From assembly GCA_963796155.1 (NCBI GenBank), contig CAWCKT010000028.1, positions 1 to 64,000 on the forward strand: 64,000 bases of DNA, written 5' to 3'. The notes beneath the pieces are model-generated. The model did not search any database. It saw only the letters and a list, made by a program, of their open reading frames with translations, and was not told where the DNA came from. This document shows positions 29,736 through 38,864 of the stretch, one piece after another. The first letter of the stretch is position 1, and every line of letters begins with the position of its first letter. Position numbers and translations under genes: made by a program. This DNA comes from AP-15 sp963796155 (GTDB lineage Bacteria; Pseudomonadota; Alphaproteobacteria; ATCC43930; CGMCC-115725).

Positions 29736-31011
29736 TCAGTCGGCCTTGGCCGCCCGGTCGATAAAGACGGTGCCGCTCGTCACGACCTTCTCGCCCGCGG
29801 AAAGGCCGGCGAGGATCTCGACCGTGCCGTTGCTGATCCGTCCGGTGCGGATTTCACGCAGCGCCAGGGTGTCGCCGGCTCCGACAACCCAGACGCGGGC
29901 CTGCTCGCCTTCGTAGACGATCGCCTCCTGCGGAACCGCCGGCGCCGCCGATGCCTCACCAGTGATGATGCTGAAATTCGCAAACATCCCGGGCTTTAGC
30001 GCACCATCGGGATTTTCGACATCCGCACGCACCGGCAACCGGTGAGTATTGGGATCGATCGACGGCGCGACCCAGGAAATCTTCCCCGTGAAGACGCGGT
30101 TGGGATAGCGCCAGCACATGGATCTCGAGCGGCAGACTGACACGCATCAGTGGCGCATCCACCTCGCGGACATTGGCGATCAGGTATACCGTCGACAGAT
30201 CGCTGATCGTGTAGACCGGGTTCGTGGCACCATTGGCCTCACTGTTGATGTATTGGCCGACCCCGATTTGGCGCTGAGTGATGGTGCCGCGGATCGGCGC
30301 CGGGACGGTCGCCTCCGGATTGAGCTTCTGCGTCGGCTGCGCTTCGAGCGAGGCGATCTCTGCGTCGGTTTTGCCAAGAATACGCAGCCGGTTGCGCACC
30401 GCGTGCAGCGCGATCTCGTCGGCCCGCACGGTATTTTGTGCAGTGATTAGATCGGTCTGGGACTGCTGCCAATCCTTGAGCGCGCCACCTTGTGCCAAAT
30501 AGAGCTCATGATTGCGTTTCTCGGTGGTTTGCGCCATGGTGAGCTGAGAGCGCGCGGCGGTCAGATTGGCGAGCGCGGTGATCAGGTCGTTCTGTGCCTG
30601 CACGAACTCGCTCGCATGGATCACAAAGAGCGGGGCGCCAGGCTCGACAATGTCGCCGAGCATGGCAATCACTTTGATCACTCGCCCGGAGTAGGGCGAG
30701 AACACCGGCGTCGTCAGATCGTCATCGATCGCGATCGTCCCCTCGGTCACTTGCTCGGGACGAAAGTCCATCCTCGTTACGGGTTGGAACTTCAAACCTG
30801 CCCATTGCGACTTGGTCGGCTTGAACGCCCCCGCCGGCGTACCCGATTTCGTCGGTCGCGCGTTTTCCGGCTGGTCTGCGCGCGGCCTCAATATAAATGG
30901 ACTGATGCCACTGCCGATACCGATGACCAGCGTCAGCGCGATCACGAATTGGACGCGCCGTGAGATCCGTCGGTTTCCCGAGGCAACCGATGGTCGTGTA
31001 TCCGATGTCAT
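29736..31011 (-). pseudogene. CzcB/CusB-type membrane-fusion protein, copy 1, frame broken
   Basis: Periplasmic adaptor of the adjacent RND pump, about 424 aa from MTSDTRPSVASGNRRISRRV; an in-frame start at 31044 is less likely. It has one N-terminal membrane helix, a lipoyl-like half (VFSPYSGRVIKVIAMLGDIV), an alpha-hairpin (FVQAQNDLITALANLTAARS) and a beta-barrel domain. One extra base at about 30100-30108 breaks the frame between LEIHVLA and YPNRVFTGKISWV; the tail (about 135 residues) is intact in the next frame. Very similar to the intact copy at 38865-40145. Confidence 0.88.
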
Positions 31012-31360
31012 CAACGATACTTTGGAGGGAGCGGACCGGCACACCTTAGGTGCACCGCAGCATCGCCCTAGCCTAGGCCGCGCCGCCTGTCTCCGGTCTT
31101 TCCGTCAGATTAATTTTTGGCAATGCACTATCCGCGACAAACCGTTTTCTCGGCTTCCGCGCCCGTGGCATAGATCGCGGCGGACGCGCCGCAAGGCTTG
31201 TCGGGATGCCGCCAACTCTTCTATGCCCGAGGAGGGACAGCCCCCTAGCCGGATTTCTCAAAGCGGGGTGGTGGATCGGGGCCTCAGATCCCAGCAGACC
31301 TGTGGTGAGAATGGCTTGTCGGGGTGGAGCGTGGGACGGGCGGTTCGGACAGAGTGTCGA
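31012..31360. other. intergenic, no gene recognised
   Basis: 349 bases between the first CzcB-like gene and the inverted-repeat cassette. No convincing open frame or regulatory element was found. Confidence 0.45.
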
Positions 31361-31401
31361 CTCCCTCGCCCCGCTGGCGGGGAGAGGGCCGGGGTGAGGG
31401 G
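31361..31401. repeat. left inverted-repeat arm
   Basis: 41-bp GC-rich arm matching the reverse complement of 31773-31813 at 40 positions. Its internal CCCCGC/GCGGGG can form a hairpin. Confidence 0.85.
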
Positions 31402-31418
31402 CACTCTGAGGCAGAAGG

Positions 31419-31817
31419 ATGGCGGCGTTGCGGGGCAAGGACCAACGGCGCACGGCCCGGGCACGATCGTTGCGGCGCGCCCTCACGCCGGCAGAATTCG
31501 TGTTGTGGACAGGCATTCGCAGCCGGCAACTGGGCGGCTTCAAATTCGTCCGCCAGGAGCCCATCGGCCGGTATTACGCCGATTTCGTTTGTCGCGACCG
31601 GCTCTTGATTGTCGCGCTCGATGGCGGCCAGCACGCGGAACGCCCCAAGGACAGGCAGCGCGACAGCGAGCTGTGCGCCCTCGGTTATCGGGTGATCCGC
31701 ATCTGGAACAACGACGTCATCGACAACCTCGATGGCGTTCTCCAAATGCTCCAATCCGAACGCGAAAAATCACCCCTCACCCCGGCCCTCTCCCCGCAAG
31801 CGGGGCGAGGGAGCTAA
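31419..31817 (+). CDS. DUF559 / Vsr-like endonuclease-domain protein, catalytic Glu substituted
   Basis: A 132-aa protein of the DUF559 family, whose fold is related to very-short-patch-repair (PD-(D/E)XK) nucleases. Recognised segments are LRRALTPAEFVLWTGIRSRQ, FKFVRQEPIGRYYADFVC and LIVALDGGQHAERPKDRQRD, then a C-terminal GYRVIRIWNNDV. Relatives usually read IVE(L/V)DG; here the Glu is Ala (GCG), so one putative metal ligand is missing and activity is doubtful. The last residues (SPLTPALSPQAGRGS) are encoded by the right inverted-repeat arm, and the stop lies just past it. Oriented against the flanking efflux genes. Confidence 0.88.
   Translation: MAALRGKDQRRTARARSLRRALTPAEFVLWTGIRSRQLGGFKFVRQEPIGRYYADFVCRDRLLIVALDGGQHAERPKDRQRDSELCALGYRVIRIWNNDVIDNLDGVLQMLQSEREKSPLTPALSPQAGRGS
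31773..31813. repeat. right inverted-repeat arm
   Basis: Reverse complement of 31361-31401 with one mismatch; encodes the C-terminus of the DUF559 protein. Confidence 0.85.
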
Positions 31818-31885
31818 TCGACAGCGCCGCCGCAGTCACCCTGTGTGAGAATGCGGGAGGGCAGCTAGCTGCTATCGCACAAAAA

Positions 31886-33304
31886 TTAGGCAGGGGTGCC
31901 CAGCGGCGATGTTTCCGCCAGATCTCTGCTCGGAAGATCAGCGGAATCGGCGCGCGGCAGGACGATGCGGGCGACAAGCCCCGGGGCGCCATCCGCCAGA
32001 TACAACTGTCCCCAATGGAGCGAGGCGATGGCGGTCACGATCGACAGACCGAGGCCGTTACCGGGCAGATTGCGGCTATGATCGAGACGGTAGAAGCGTT
32101 CGACGACCCGCGAGCGCTCCGCCGGCGGGATGCCCGGGCCATCGTCCTCTACGACGATCGAGACGGTGTCCGTCTCCTCGGTTGCGCGAACCCGTACCGT
32201 CGCCCCGCTGCCGGCATATTTGAGCGCGTTGTCGATCAGGTTCATTACCGCATTCGCAAGGAGATGCCTGTCCCCTAGCGTCATCGGCCGGCCGTGGACA
32301 TCGGTGACGAGCGTGATGGCCTCGGCTTCCGCGGCAGCATCGTACAGTTCGACCGCTGCGCTGATCACCGAAGCGAGCGGTACGGGAATGAAGGATTGAC
32401 GGCGCGCTCCGGATTCGGCTTCGGCGATCTGCAACAGTCTTTCCAGCATCCGAATCAGCTCGTCCACTTGCTGAATGGCAAACCCGGCCGTTTCGACAAG
32501 TTGCGTCATGCTTCTCCCGGGGCCGAGCGCCTCTTCGAGGCGGCTGCGGATGCGCCCCAGCGGGGTTCTGAGATCATGGGCGATCGCATTGGATACGTGG
32601 CGCACACCATCCATCAGATGCTCGATCCGGTCGAGCATGTGGTTGATGTCGCCGTTGAGCCGCGCGAACTCGTCATGCACGCCGGAGATCGGGATTCGCC
32701 GGCTGAGATCCCCGGCCTCTATTTCGAGAGCGGTCCGGCGAATCGCACCGACGCGACGCTCGAGCTGCCGGCGAAACAGCAGAGCACCGCCGATCGCCAG
32801 CAGCAGCGCGACCGCGCCGCCCCCCACCAGGGCACGCCAAACGAGCTGCTCGATCTCCCGCTGATCCTGCATGTCGCGACCGACCACCAGGACCGAGCCG
32901 TCCGGCAAAAGCCGCGGCAGCAGGCGGCTGAGCGACGGGCGGCCGTAACGGATGACCTTCAGATCCGTGAGGCGGTCGAGCGGCGCCCGCGCCTTCGACC
33001 AATCGGTGATGTTTCCGGCGACTTTCCGACCGTCCTGACCGATCAGGAGATAGACCTCGGTGTCCTGCTCGATGCCGTCCGTGAGAAGTTGCTGGATCTC
33101 CTGGCGCAGTCCCTCGGCGCCGCGGCTCTCGAAGTGATCGGCGAGCCAATTCGAGACCGAGAGCAGCTTCGCGTCGATGCTCCGGGCGAGCACGCCGACG
33201 GTGCCGACGTAGAACACCGCCGAAATCACCGACATCGAGCCGACCGCGAGCAGCCCGTAGCCTATCGCCAAGCGGACGGCGACATTGCCCCACAGCCTAG
33301 TCAT
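31886..33304 (-). CDS. sensor histidine kinase of a metal/antimicrobial-type two-component system
   Basis: A 472-aa membrane kinase. Two helices (about 10-32 and 163-185) bracket a periplasmic sensor of about 130 residues. HAMP follows, then HisKA with the phosphoacceptor in SNAIAHDLRTPLGRIRSRL (about 250) and HATPase with NLIDNALKYAGSG, VVEDDGPGIP and GNGLGLSIV. It starts 8 bases inside the end of the response-regulator gene, so it is coupled to it. Its position between the two RND sets suggests that it senses the exported metal or drug, as CusS/CzcS do. The signal itself cannot be read from sequence. Confidence 0.92.
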   Translation of the reverse strand: MTRLWGNVAVRLAIGYGLLAVGSMSVISAVFYVGTVGVLARSIDAKLLSVSNWLADHFESRGAEGLRQEIQQLLTDGIEQDTEVYLLIGQDGRKVAGNITDWSKARAPLDRLTDLKVIRYGRPSLSRLLPRLLPDGSVLVVGRDMQDQREIEQLVWRALVGGGAVALLLAIGGALLFRRQLERRVGAIRRTALEIEAGDLSRRIPISGVHDEFARLNGDINHMLDRIEHLMDGVRHVSNAIAHDLRTPLGRIRSRLEEALGPGRSMTQLVETAGFAIQQVDELIRMLERLLQIAEAESGARRQSFIPVPLASVISAAVELYDAAAEAEAITLVTDVHGRPMTLGDRHLLANAVMNLIDNALKYAGSGATVRVRATEETDTVSIVVEDDGPGIPPAERSRVVERFYRLDHSRNLPGNGLGLSIVTAIASLHWGQLYLADGAPGLVARIVLPRADSADLPSRDLAETSPLGTPA

Positions 33305-33978
33305 CGGCGGATATCATATAGCCGATACCGCGCACCGTATGCAGCAATTGCGGGGAGAAGCCCCGGTCGATCTTGCGGCGCAGGCGGCTGATCTGGACAT
33401 CGATGACATTGGTTTGCGGATCAAAATAGTAATCCCAAACCGACTCGAGCAACATGGTTCGGGTAACCACTTGGCCTTTGTGGCGCACGAGGTATTCGAG
33501 CAGGCGGAATTCGCGCGGCTGGAGCGCTATCGGTTTGCCCGCACGCTCCGCTCGCCGCGTCCGCAAATCAAGACGCAAATCGGCGATCGACAGTTCGCGA
33601 CTCTCCTCTTTCGTCGCGCTCCGGCGGAGCAACGCCTCGAGACGTGCAAGCAGCTCCGAAAACGCGAAAGGCTTGGTCAGGTAATCGTCGCCGCCGCCGC
33701 GCAGCCCGCGAACTCGCTCGTCCAAGCTCGCCAGCGCGCTGAGGATCAGCACCGGCGTCGTCTTGCCGAGGTCGCGCATGGTGGCGATGATCGCCAATCC
33801 ATCCACCCCACCCGGGAGCATGCGATCGAGAATGATGACGTCCCAGTGCTCGTTCGTGGCGAGGTGGAGCCCATTGACGCCGTCGCGAGACCAAAGTGAC
33901 GGTATGACCAGCCTCTCTGAGGCCATTGCAGACATAGCGCGCAGTGTCCGCTTCATCTTCTATCACGAGACACCGCAT
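33297..33978 (-). pseudogene. OmpR-type response regulator, frame broken
   Basis: About 226 aa. From ATG 33978 the frame gives MRCLVIEDEADTARYVCNGL and REAGHTVTLVS. One extra base at about 33888-33894 breaks it; the next frame continues DGVNGLHLATNEHWDVIILD with the phosphoacceptor Asp in ILDRMLPG, then DDYLTKPF with the conserved Lys. The winged-helix domain (IALQPREFRLLEYLVRHKGQ, NVIDVQISRLRRKID) is intact. Cognate of the downstream kinase (8-base overlap). Related to CusR/QseB-type regulators. Confidence 0.88.
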
Positions 33979-34133
33979 TATGCGACTACTGGCAAATGGA
34001 GCACGGAAAGACCTTGGACTAGACTGTCTTTCCGCACCCTTTCCGGAGGATTACTGTTTGGCAATGGTCGGTGGCTCGGACTGATATCCCTATTGGTAAG
34101 CCAATGCGGCCCCGTTCCCGGATCGCGGGCGGG

Positions 34134-35648
34134 TCAAGGCACGAACTCGACATCCCACGACTTCGCCGGTGGGGCATCGGTGCGGTTCCACCAGCCGCCG
34201 CCCAAGGCCTGGAACAGTGCCGCGGTGTCGGCATAGCGCGCGGCCTGCGCCTGCACCAGAGCGAGCAGCGCCGTATCGTAGGTGTTCTCGGCCGTCAGCA
34301 GTCCGAGATAGCCGATGGCGCCGAGCTGCAACTGGCGCCGCGCGATTTCGAGGCTCTTGAAGGCGGCGCGCTCGGCGGCATAAGCCGCCTTCACGGTATC
34401 GGCATCGGATTGCAGCGCGTGCAGCGTGTCCGCGACGTTCTGGAAGGCGGCAATGACGGTGCTACGATACATCGCCGCCGCCTGATCGAAGGCGGCCACC
34501 GCGGCGCGTTCCTTGTGCAACAGGGTGCCGGCGTCGAAGACCGTTTGCGCCACGTTCCCGGCCAGGGTCCAAAACGCGGTGCCGGGCGTGATGAACAATT
34601 GACTGATCTGGTTGGCAGTGGTGCCGGCATTGCCGGTGAGCGTGAATTGCGGCAACCTGGCGGCGACGGCAACCCCGATCGAGGCACTCGCCGCGTGCAG
34701 TTGCGCTTCGGCCGATTGGATGTCGGGACGTTGGTCGACCAGCTTCGACGGCAGGCTGACCGGCAGCTCCTGCGGCAGCTGCAGCGAGGCGAGCTCGAAC
34801 TTCTCGGCCGGCTCCTGGCTCGGCAACCGGCCGATCAGAGCCGTCAACAGGTCGCGCTGCACCGCCAACTGCTTCTGCAACGGCGGCAATGTCGCCTCTG
34901 CCTGCGCCAAGGTCGCTTCGACCGCCGCGACATCCGCCCCCGCCACCTGGCCGAGCGCCAATTGCTTTTGCAGGATCGCCAGCGCCTCGCTCTCGATCTT
35001 GATGATCTCCTCGGTCGCCGCGATCTGGCCGCGTAAGGACGCCTCTTGCACCGCAGCAGCGACGACGTTCGAGGTCAAGGTCAGATAGGCTGCTTCGAGC
35101 TGAAACCGCTGAAATTCGGCCGTCGCCGTGAGCGATTCCGCCTCGCGCCGTGTGCCGCCGAATACGTCCGGCGCATAAGTCACGACCACCTGTGCGGTGT
35201 GGAGGGTGAAAAAGGGTGGGCCCGAGGAGGCCGCAGTGAAAACGACGCCGGTCGCGGTCTTGTTGCTGCTCGGCGAGTAGCTGACTACGGCGGTCGGGAA
35301 GAACGCACCCTGCTCGGCGTAGACGTTTTCCCAGGCCTGGCGCAGTGCCGCCTCCGCTGCCGGTAAGGTCGGGTTGTTCTTCAGCGCCTGCTCGATCAGA
35401 GCGTTGAGCCCCGGCGAGTGGAACAGTGTCCACCACTGGCCCGGAATGTCGAGACCTGGGACGAAGCGCTGCGCCTCGCCGCCCTTCACGTCCGCCGAGC
35501 TGGTTTGCTCGGCCAGCGGCGCGGCCGTGTACCCGGTGACGTCCGGGGCCGCGGGACGCTCGAAATCCGGACCCACCGCGCAATCGGCGAGCAGAAGCGG
35601 GACGAGAACGCGGGTTAGGAGGCCCGAAAAGCGTCGGCGATCAAGCAT
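34134..35648 (-). CDS. outer-membrane efflux factor, NodT family
   Basis: A TolC-like outer-membrane channel lipoprotein, 504 aa. The signal ends in a lipobox (VLVPLLLADCAVGPDFERP, Cys at about 23) followed by the typical VGPDF-x-RP. Two TolC-type repeats include QALKNNPTLPAAEAALRQA and the second-half LVDQRPDIQSAEAQLHAASA. It starts 8 bases after the stop of the intact RND pump (ATG in GAGGATG), which makes it the export duct for that pump. The first RND set has no such gene nearby and could share this one. Confidence 0.93.
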   Translation of the reverse strand: MLDRRRFSGLLTRVLVPLLLADCAVGPDFERPAAPDVTGYTAAPLAEQTSSADVKGGEAQRFVPGLDIPGQWWTLFHSPGLNALIEQALKNNPTLPAAEAALRQAWENVYAEQGAFFPTAVVSYSPSSNKTATGVVFTAASSGPPFFTLHTAQVVVTYAPDVFGGTRREAESLTATAEFQRFQLEAAYLTLTSNVVAAAVQEASLRGQIAATEEIIKIESEALAILQKQLALGQVAGADVAAVEATLAQAEATLPPLQKQLAVQRDLLTALIGRLPSQEPAEKFELASLQLPQELPVSLPSKLVDQRPDIQSAEAQLHAASASIGVAVAARLPQFTLTGNAGTTANQISQLFITPGTAFWTLAGNVAQTVFDAGTLLHKERAAVAAFDQAAAMYRSTVIAAFQNVADTLHALQSDADTVKAAYAAERAAFKSLEIARRQLQLGAIGYLGLLTAENTYDTALLALVQAQAARYADTAALFQALGGGWWNRTDAPPAKSWDVEFVP

Positions 35649-35655
35649 CCTCGGC

Positions 35656-38600
35656 CTACTCGGCAGGCGCCGTCCTCGACTCGGGCTCCTCGACGAACTG
35701 CTGCCGCCGGGAGAACAGGTCGATCAGCACCGGCAGCACCAAGAGGATCAGCAACGGCGCCAGCAAAGTCCCGCCGACAACGACGATGGCGAGCGGCTTT
35801 TGCACCTGCGAGCCAATACCGGTCGACAAGGCCGCGGGCAACAGGCCGACACAGGCGACGATGCAGGTCATCATGACCGGACGCATCTGCACCTCGCAGG
35901 TGCGCAAAAGGGCGGCGCTTCGCTCCGTGCCCGCCTCGAGGGCCCGGTTGAAGAACGCGATGACGATGATTCCATCCATCGCCGAGATGCCGAACAGCGC
36001 GACAAACCCGATGGCGGCCGACACGCTGAACGGAGTGCCGGTGAGGAACAGCGCGAAGATGCCGCCGATCAGCGCCATCGGCATCACGCTGGCCGCCAGC
36101 AGCATGTCGATCACCGAGCCGAAATTCAGGAACAACAGCATGCAGATCAGGCCCAGGCTGAGCGGCACGACGACCGCGAGGCGGCCGATCGCCTCTTGCA
36201 ATTCGCCGAACTCGCCGACCCATTCGAGGCGATAGCCGGAGGGCAGCTGGACCTGTTGCGCGATCTTCTGTTGCGCCTCGAGCACGGCGCTGCCGAGGTC
36301 GCGCCCGCGCACGCTGAACTTGATCGGTATGTAGCGTTCCTGGTTCTCGCGATAAATGAAGGACGCGCCGGAGACGAGATGCACGCTGGCGACATCGGTG
36401 AGCGGGATCGGCACGACGCCGCTGCCGCTCGGGTTCGGCGCGCCGACCGTGATGCGGCGGATGGCGTCGAGGCTCTGACGATAGTTCGGCGCGAGGCGCA
36501 CGATCATCGGGAAGTTGCGGTCGCTGCCCTCTTCGTAAAGATTGCCCGCCGCCTGCCCGCCGATCGCCGCGGCGATCGTCGAATTGATGTCGCCGGGGGC
36601 AAGGCCATAGCGCGCGGCTCGGGCCCGGTCGATCTCGATCTGCACCGTCGGCTGGCCGAGCGAATTGAACACCGCGAGGTCGGTAATCCCCGGCACCGTG
36701 CTCATCACCTCCTTGATCTTGGCGGCCGTCTTTTCGAGCGTCGCAAGGTCGTTGCCGAAAAGCTTGACCGAGTTCTCGCCCTTGACCCCGGATGCCGCCT
36801 CTTCGACATTGTCTTCGATATTCTGCGAGAAGTTGAACTCGACGCCGGGAAACTCTGCCTCGAGTGCGCTGTTTACCTCCTCCGTCAACTTTTCCTTGTC
36901 GACACCCGCGGGCCAGCTGTCGAACGGCTTCAGCGGAACGTAGAATTCGGCGTTGAAAAATCCGGTTGCGTCGGTTCCGTCGTCGGGGCGGCCGTTTTGC
37001 GAGACGACCGTGACGACCTCGGGGTAGCTCTTGATCAGCCGGCGCATCCGATTGACGTAGCCGTTCGCCTCCTCTAGCGAGATCGACGGCGGGAGCGTGG
37101 CGCGAATCCAGAAATTTCCTTCCTCGAGCTTGGGCAGGAATTCGAGGCCCAATACCGGCAGCGCGACGCCGGCCAGCGCCAACAGCAGCGCCGCGGCGCC
37201 GATTGTGACGATCCAATTCGCCAGCGCCAAATCGAGAAGCGGTCGATAGAGGCGGTGCAGGCCGCGCATCAGCAGGGTCTCGACCTCGCGGACCCGCGCG
37301 GGCAGCAGGATCGCGCTCAACGCCGGGGTTACGGTAAACGTGGCGATCAGCCCTCCGGCAATCGCATAGGCGTAAGTCTTCGCCATCGGCCCGAAAATGT
37401 GGCCTTCGACTCCGGACATCGTGAACAGCGGCACAAAACCGGCGACAATGATCGCCGCCGAGAAGAAAATCGCCTGGTTCACCTCGGTCGCCGCATTGGC
37501 GATCGTCGCGAATTTGCCGCGGAACTCGGCGATCGGACGGACGCGCTCCAGGAGCGGAGAACGGGCAAATCGCCGTTCGGGCGGCTGCGACAGACGCCGG
37601 AAAATGTTCTCGACCATGATCACCGTCGCATCGACGACCAGGCCGAAATCGATCGCCCCCACGGACAGCAAATTCGCCAATTCGCCGCGCAGCACCAGCA
37701 TCGTGATCGCGAAAAACAGGGCGAACGGGATCGTCGCCGCGACGATCAAAGCGCTGCGCAGGTTGCCGAGGAACAGCCACTGCACAAAGAAGATCAGCAC
37801 GATGCCGAAGATCATGTTGTGCAGCACCGTGCGCGTCGTGATGTTGATAAGGTCGCTGCGGTCATAGATGCGCTCGATCCGCACACCGGGCGGCAGAATG
37901 TTCGAATTGTTGATCTTGTCGACCTCGGCCTCGACGGCGCGGATCGTCGGCATGCTCTGCTGGCCGCGACGCATCAGCACGATGCCCTGGATGATGTCGT
38001 CGTCGTCATCCTGACCGGCGATGCCGAGACGCGGCTGGTGACCCACAGTGACTGTTGCTACATCGCTGATCCGGACCGGAGCGCCGTTGACCGAGGTAAT
38101 CATCGTGTCGCGGATCTGGTCCATCGAGTGGATCAGCGCTAGGCCGCGGACGATCGCCGCCTGGGGGCCGAAATTAACGGTCTGGCCGCCGACGTTTATG
38201 TTGCTGTTGTTGAGAACCTGCAGCACCTGCGGCAAGGTAATGCCATAGGAGAGCAGCTTGTCGAGATCGACGGTAATATCGTAGGTCTTGGTCTTGCCGC
38301 CCCAGCCGGTGACGTCGATAACGCCCGGCACCGCTTTCAATCGCCGCTCGAGGATCCAATCCTCCATCGTCTTTAAATCAGTGACGCTGAACCCCGGCGG
38401 GCCAACCACCCGGTAGCGATATATCTCGCCGATCGGACTGTCCGGCGAGATCTGCGGCGAAGCGCCGTTCGGCAGCGGCGCCAGCTGCGACAACCGGTTG
38501 ATCACCCATTGCTGCGCCTCGTCGTAGGTGAAGTCGTAGGTGAACTGCACCTTGACATCGGACAGGCCGAACAGCGAGATCGTCCGCACAGCGGTGACAT

Positions 38601-38832
38601 TCGGGATGCCGGTCATCTGGATCTCGATCGGGATCGTGATATAGCGCTCGATCTCCTCTGCCGATTGACCGGGATTCTGAGTGACGATATCGACCAGCGG
38701 CGGCACCGGGTCGGGATAGGCTTCGATGTTGAGCTTGGGGAAGCTCGTAATACCGACGCCGAACATGAACAGCAGCAGCAATACCATCAGCGCGCGCTGG
38801 CGGAGGGAAAAAGCGATGATTGCGTTCATCAT
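35656..38832 (-). CDS. heavy-metal RND efflux pump CzcA/CusA-type, copy 2
   Basis: Inner-membrane proton-coupled metal exporter, 1058 aa, full family length. It begins MMNAIIAFSLRQRALMVLLL and shows 12 predicted helices. Helix 4 carries GAIDFGLVVDATVIMVENIF, the HME-RND signature with two Asp and a Glu for proton relay. Porter and docking domains include NPGQSAEEIERYITIPIEIQ, NVGGQTVNFGPQAA and YIPIKFSVRGRDLGSAV. The metal (Co/Zn/Cd, Ni or Cu/Ag) cannot be assigned with confidence. Operon order is CzcB-like, this gene, then the NodT-type factor. Confidence 0.94.
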   Translation of the reverse strand: MMNAIIAFSLRQRALMVLLLLFMFGVGITSFPKLNIEAYPDPVPPLVDIVTQNPGQSAEEIERYITIPIEIQMTGIPNVTAVRTISLFGLSDVKVQFTYDFTYDEAQQWVINRLSQLAPLPNGASPQISPDSPIGEIYRYRVVGPPGFSVTDLKTMEDWILERRLKAVPGVIDVTGWGGKTKTYDITVDLDKLLSYGITLPQVLQVLNNSNINVGGQTVNFGPQAAIVRGLALIHSMDQIRDTMITSVNGAPVRISDVATVTVGHQPRLGIAGQDDDDDIIQGIVLMRRGQQSMPTIRAVEAEVDKINNSNILPPGVRIERIYDRSDLINITTRTVLHNMIFGIVLIFFVQWLFLGNLRSALIVAATIPFALFFAITMLVLRGELANLLSVGAIDFGLVVDATVIMVENIFRRLSQPPERRFARSPLLERVRPIAEFRGKFATIANAATEVNQAIFFSAAIIVAGFVPLFTMSGVEGHIFGPMAKTYAYAIAGGLIATFTVTPALSAILLPARVREVETLLMRGLHRLYRPLLDLALANWIVTIGAAALLLALAGVALPVLGLEFLPKLEEGNFWIRATLPPSISLEEANGYVNRMRRLIKSYPEVVTVVSQNGRPDDGTDATGFFNAEFYVPLKPFDSWPAGVDKEKLTEEVNSALEAEFPGVEFNFSQNIEDNVEEAASGVKGENSVKLFGNDLATLEKTAAKIKEVMSTVPGITDLAVFNSLGQPTVQIEIDRARAARYGLAPGDINSTIAAAIGGQAAGNLYEEGSDRNFPMIVRLAPNYRQSLDAIRRITVGAPNPSGSGVVPIPLTDVASVHLVSGASFIYRENQERYIPIKFSVRGRDLGSAVLEAQQKIAQQVQLPSGYRLEWVGEFGELQEAIGRLAVVVPLSLGLICMLLFLNFGSVIDMLLAASVMPMALIGGIFALFLTGTPFSVSAAIGFVALFGISAMDGIIVIAFFNRALEAGTERSAALLRTCEVQMRPVMMTCIVACVGLLPAALSTGIGSQVQKPLAIVVVGGTLLAPLLILLVLPVLIDLFSRRQQFVEEPESRTAPAE

Positions 38833-38864
38833 GCTCGGGACATCGCATCAGCTGAGGCGCATGC

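Larger units (their letters stand above)
31361..31813. mobile_element. candidate DUF559 cassette bounded by 41-bp inverted repeats
   Basis: Left arm 31361-31401 and right arm 31773-31813 are reverse complements with one mismatch (40/41). Each arm is itself a hairpin (CCCCGCTGGCGGGG on the left). The only gene inside is a DUF559 protein whose C-terminal codons lie in the right arm. No target-site duplication is evident. The arms belong to the palindromic family that translates as SPLTPALSPQAGRG in many proteobacteria. Mobility is inferred from architecture only. Confidence 0.45.
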
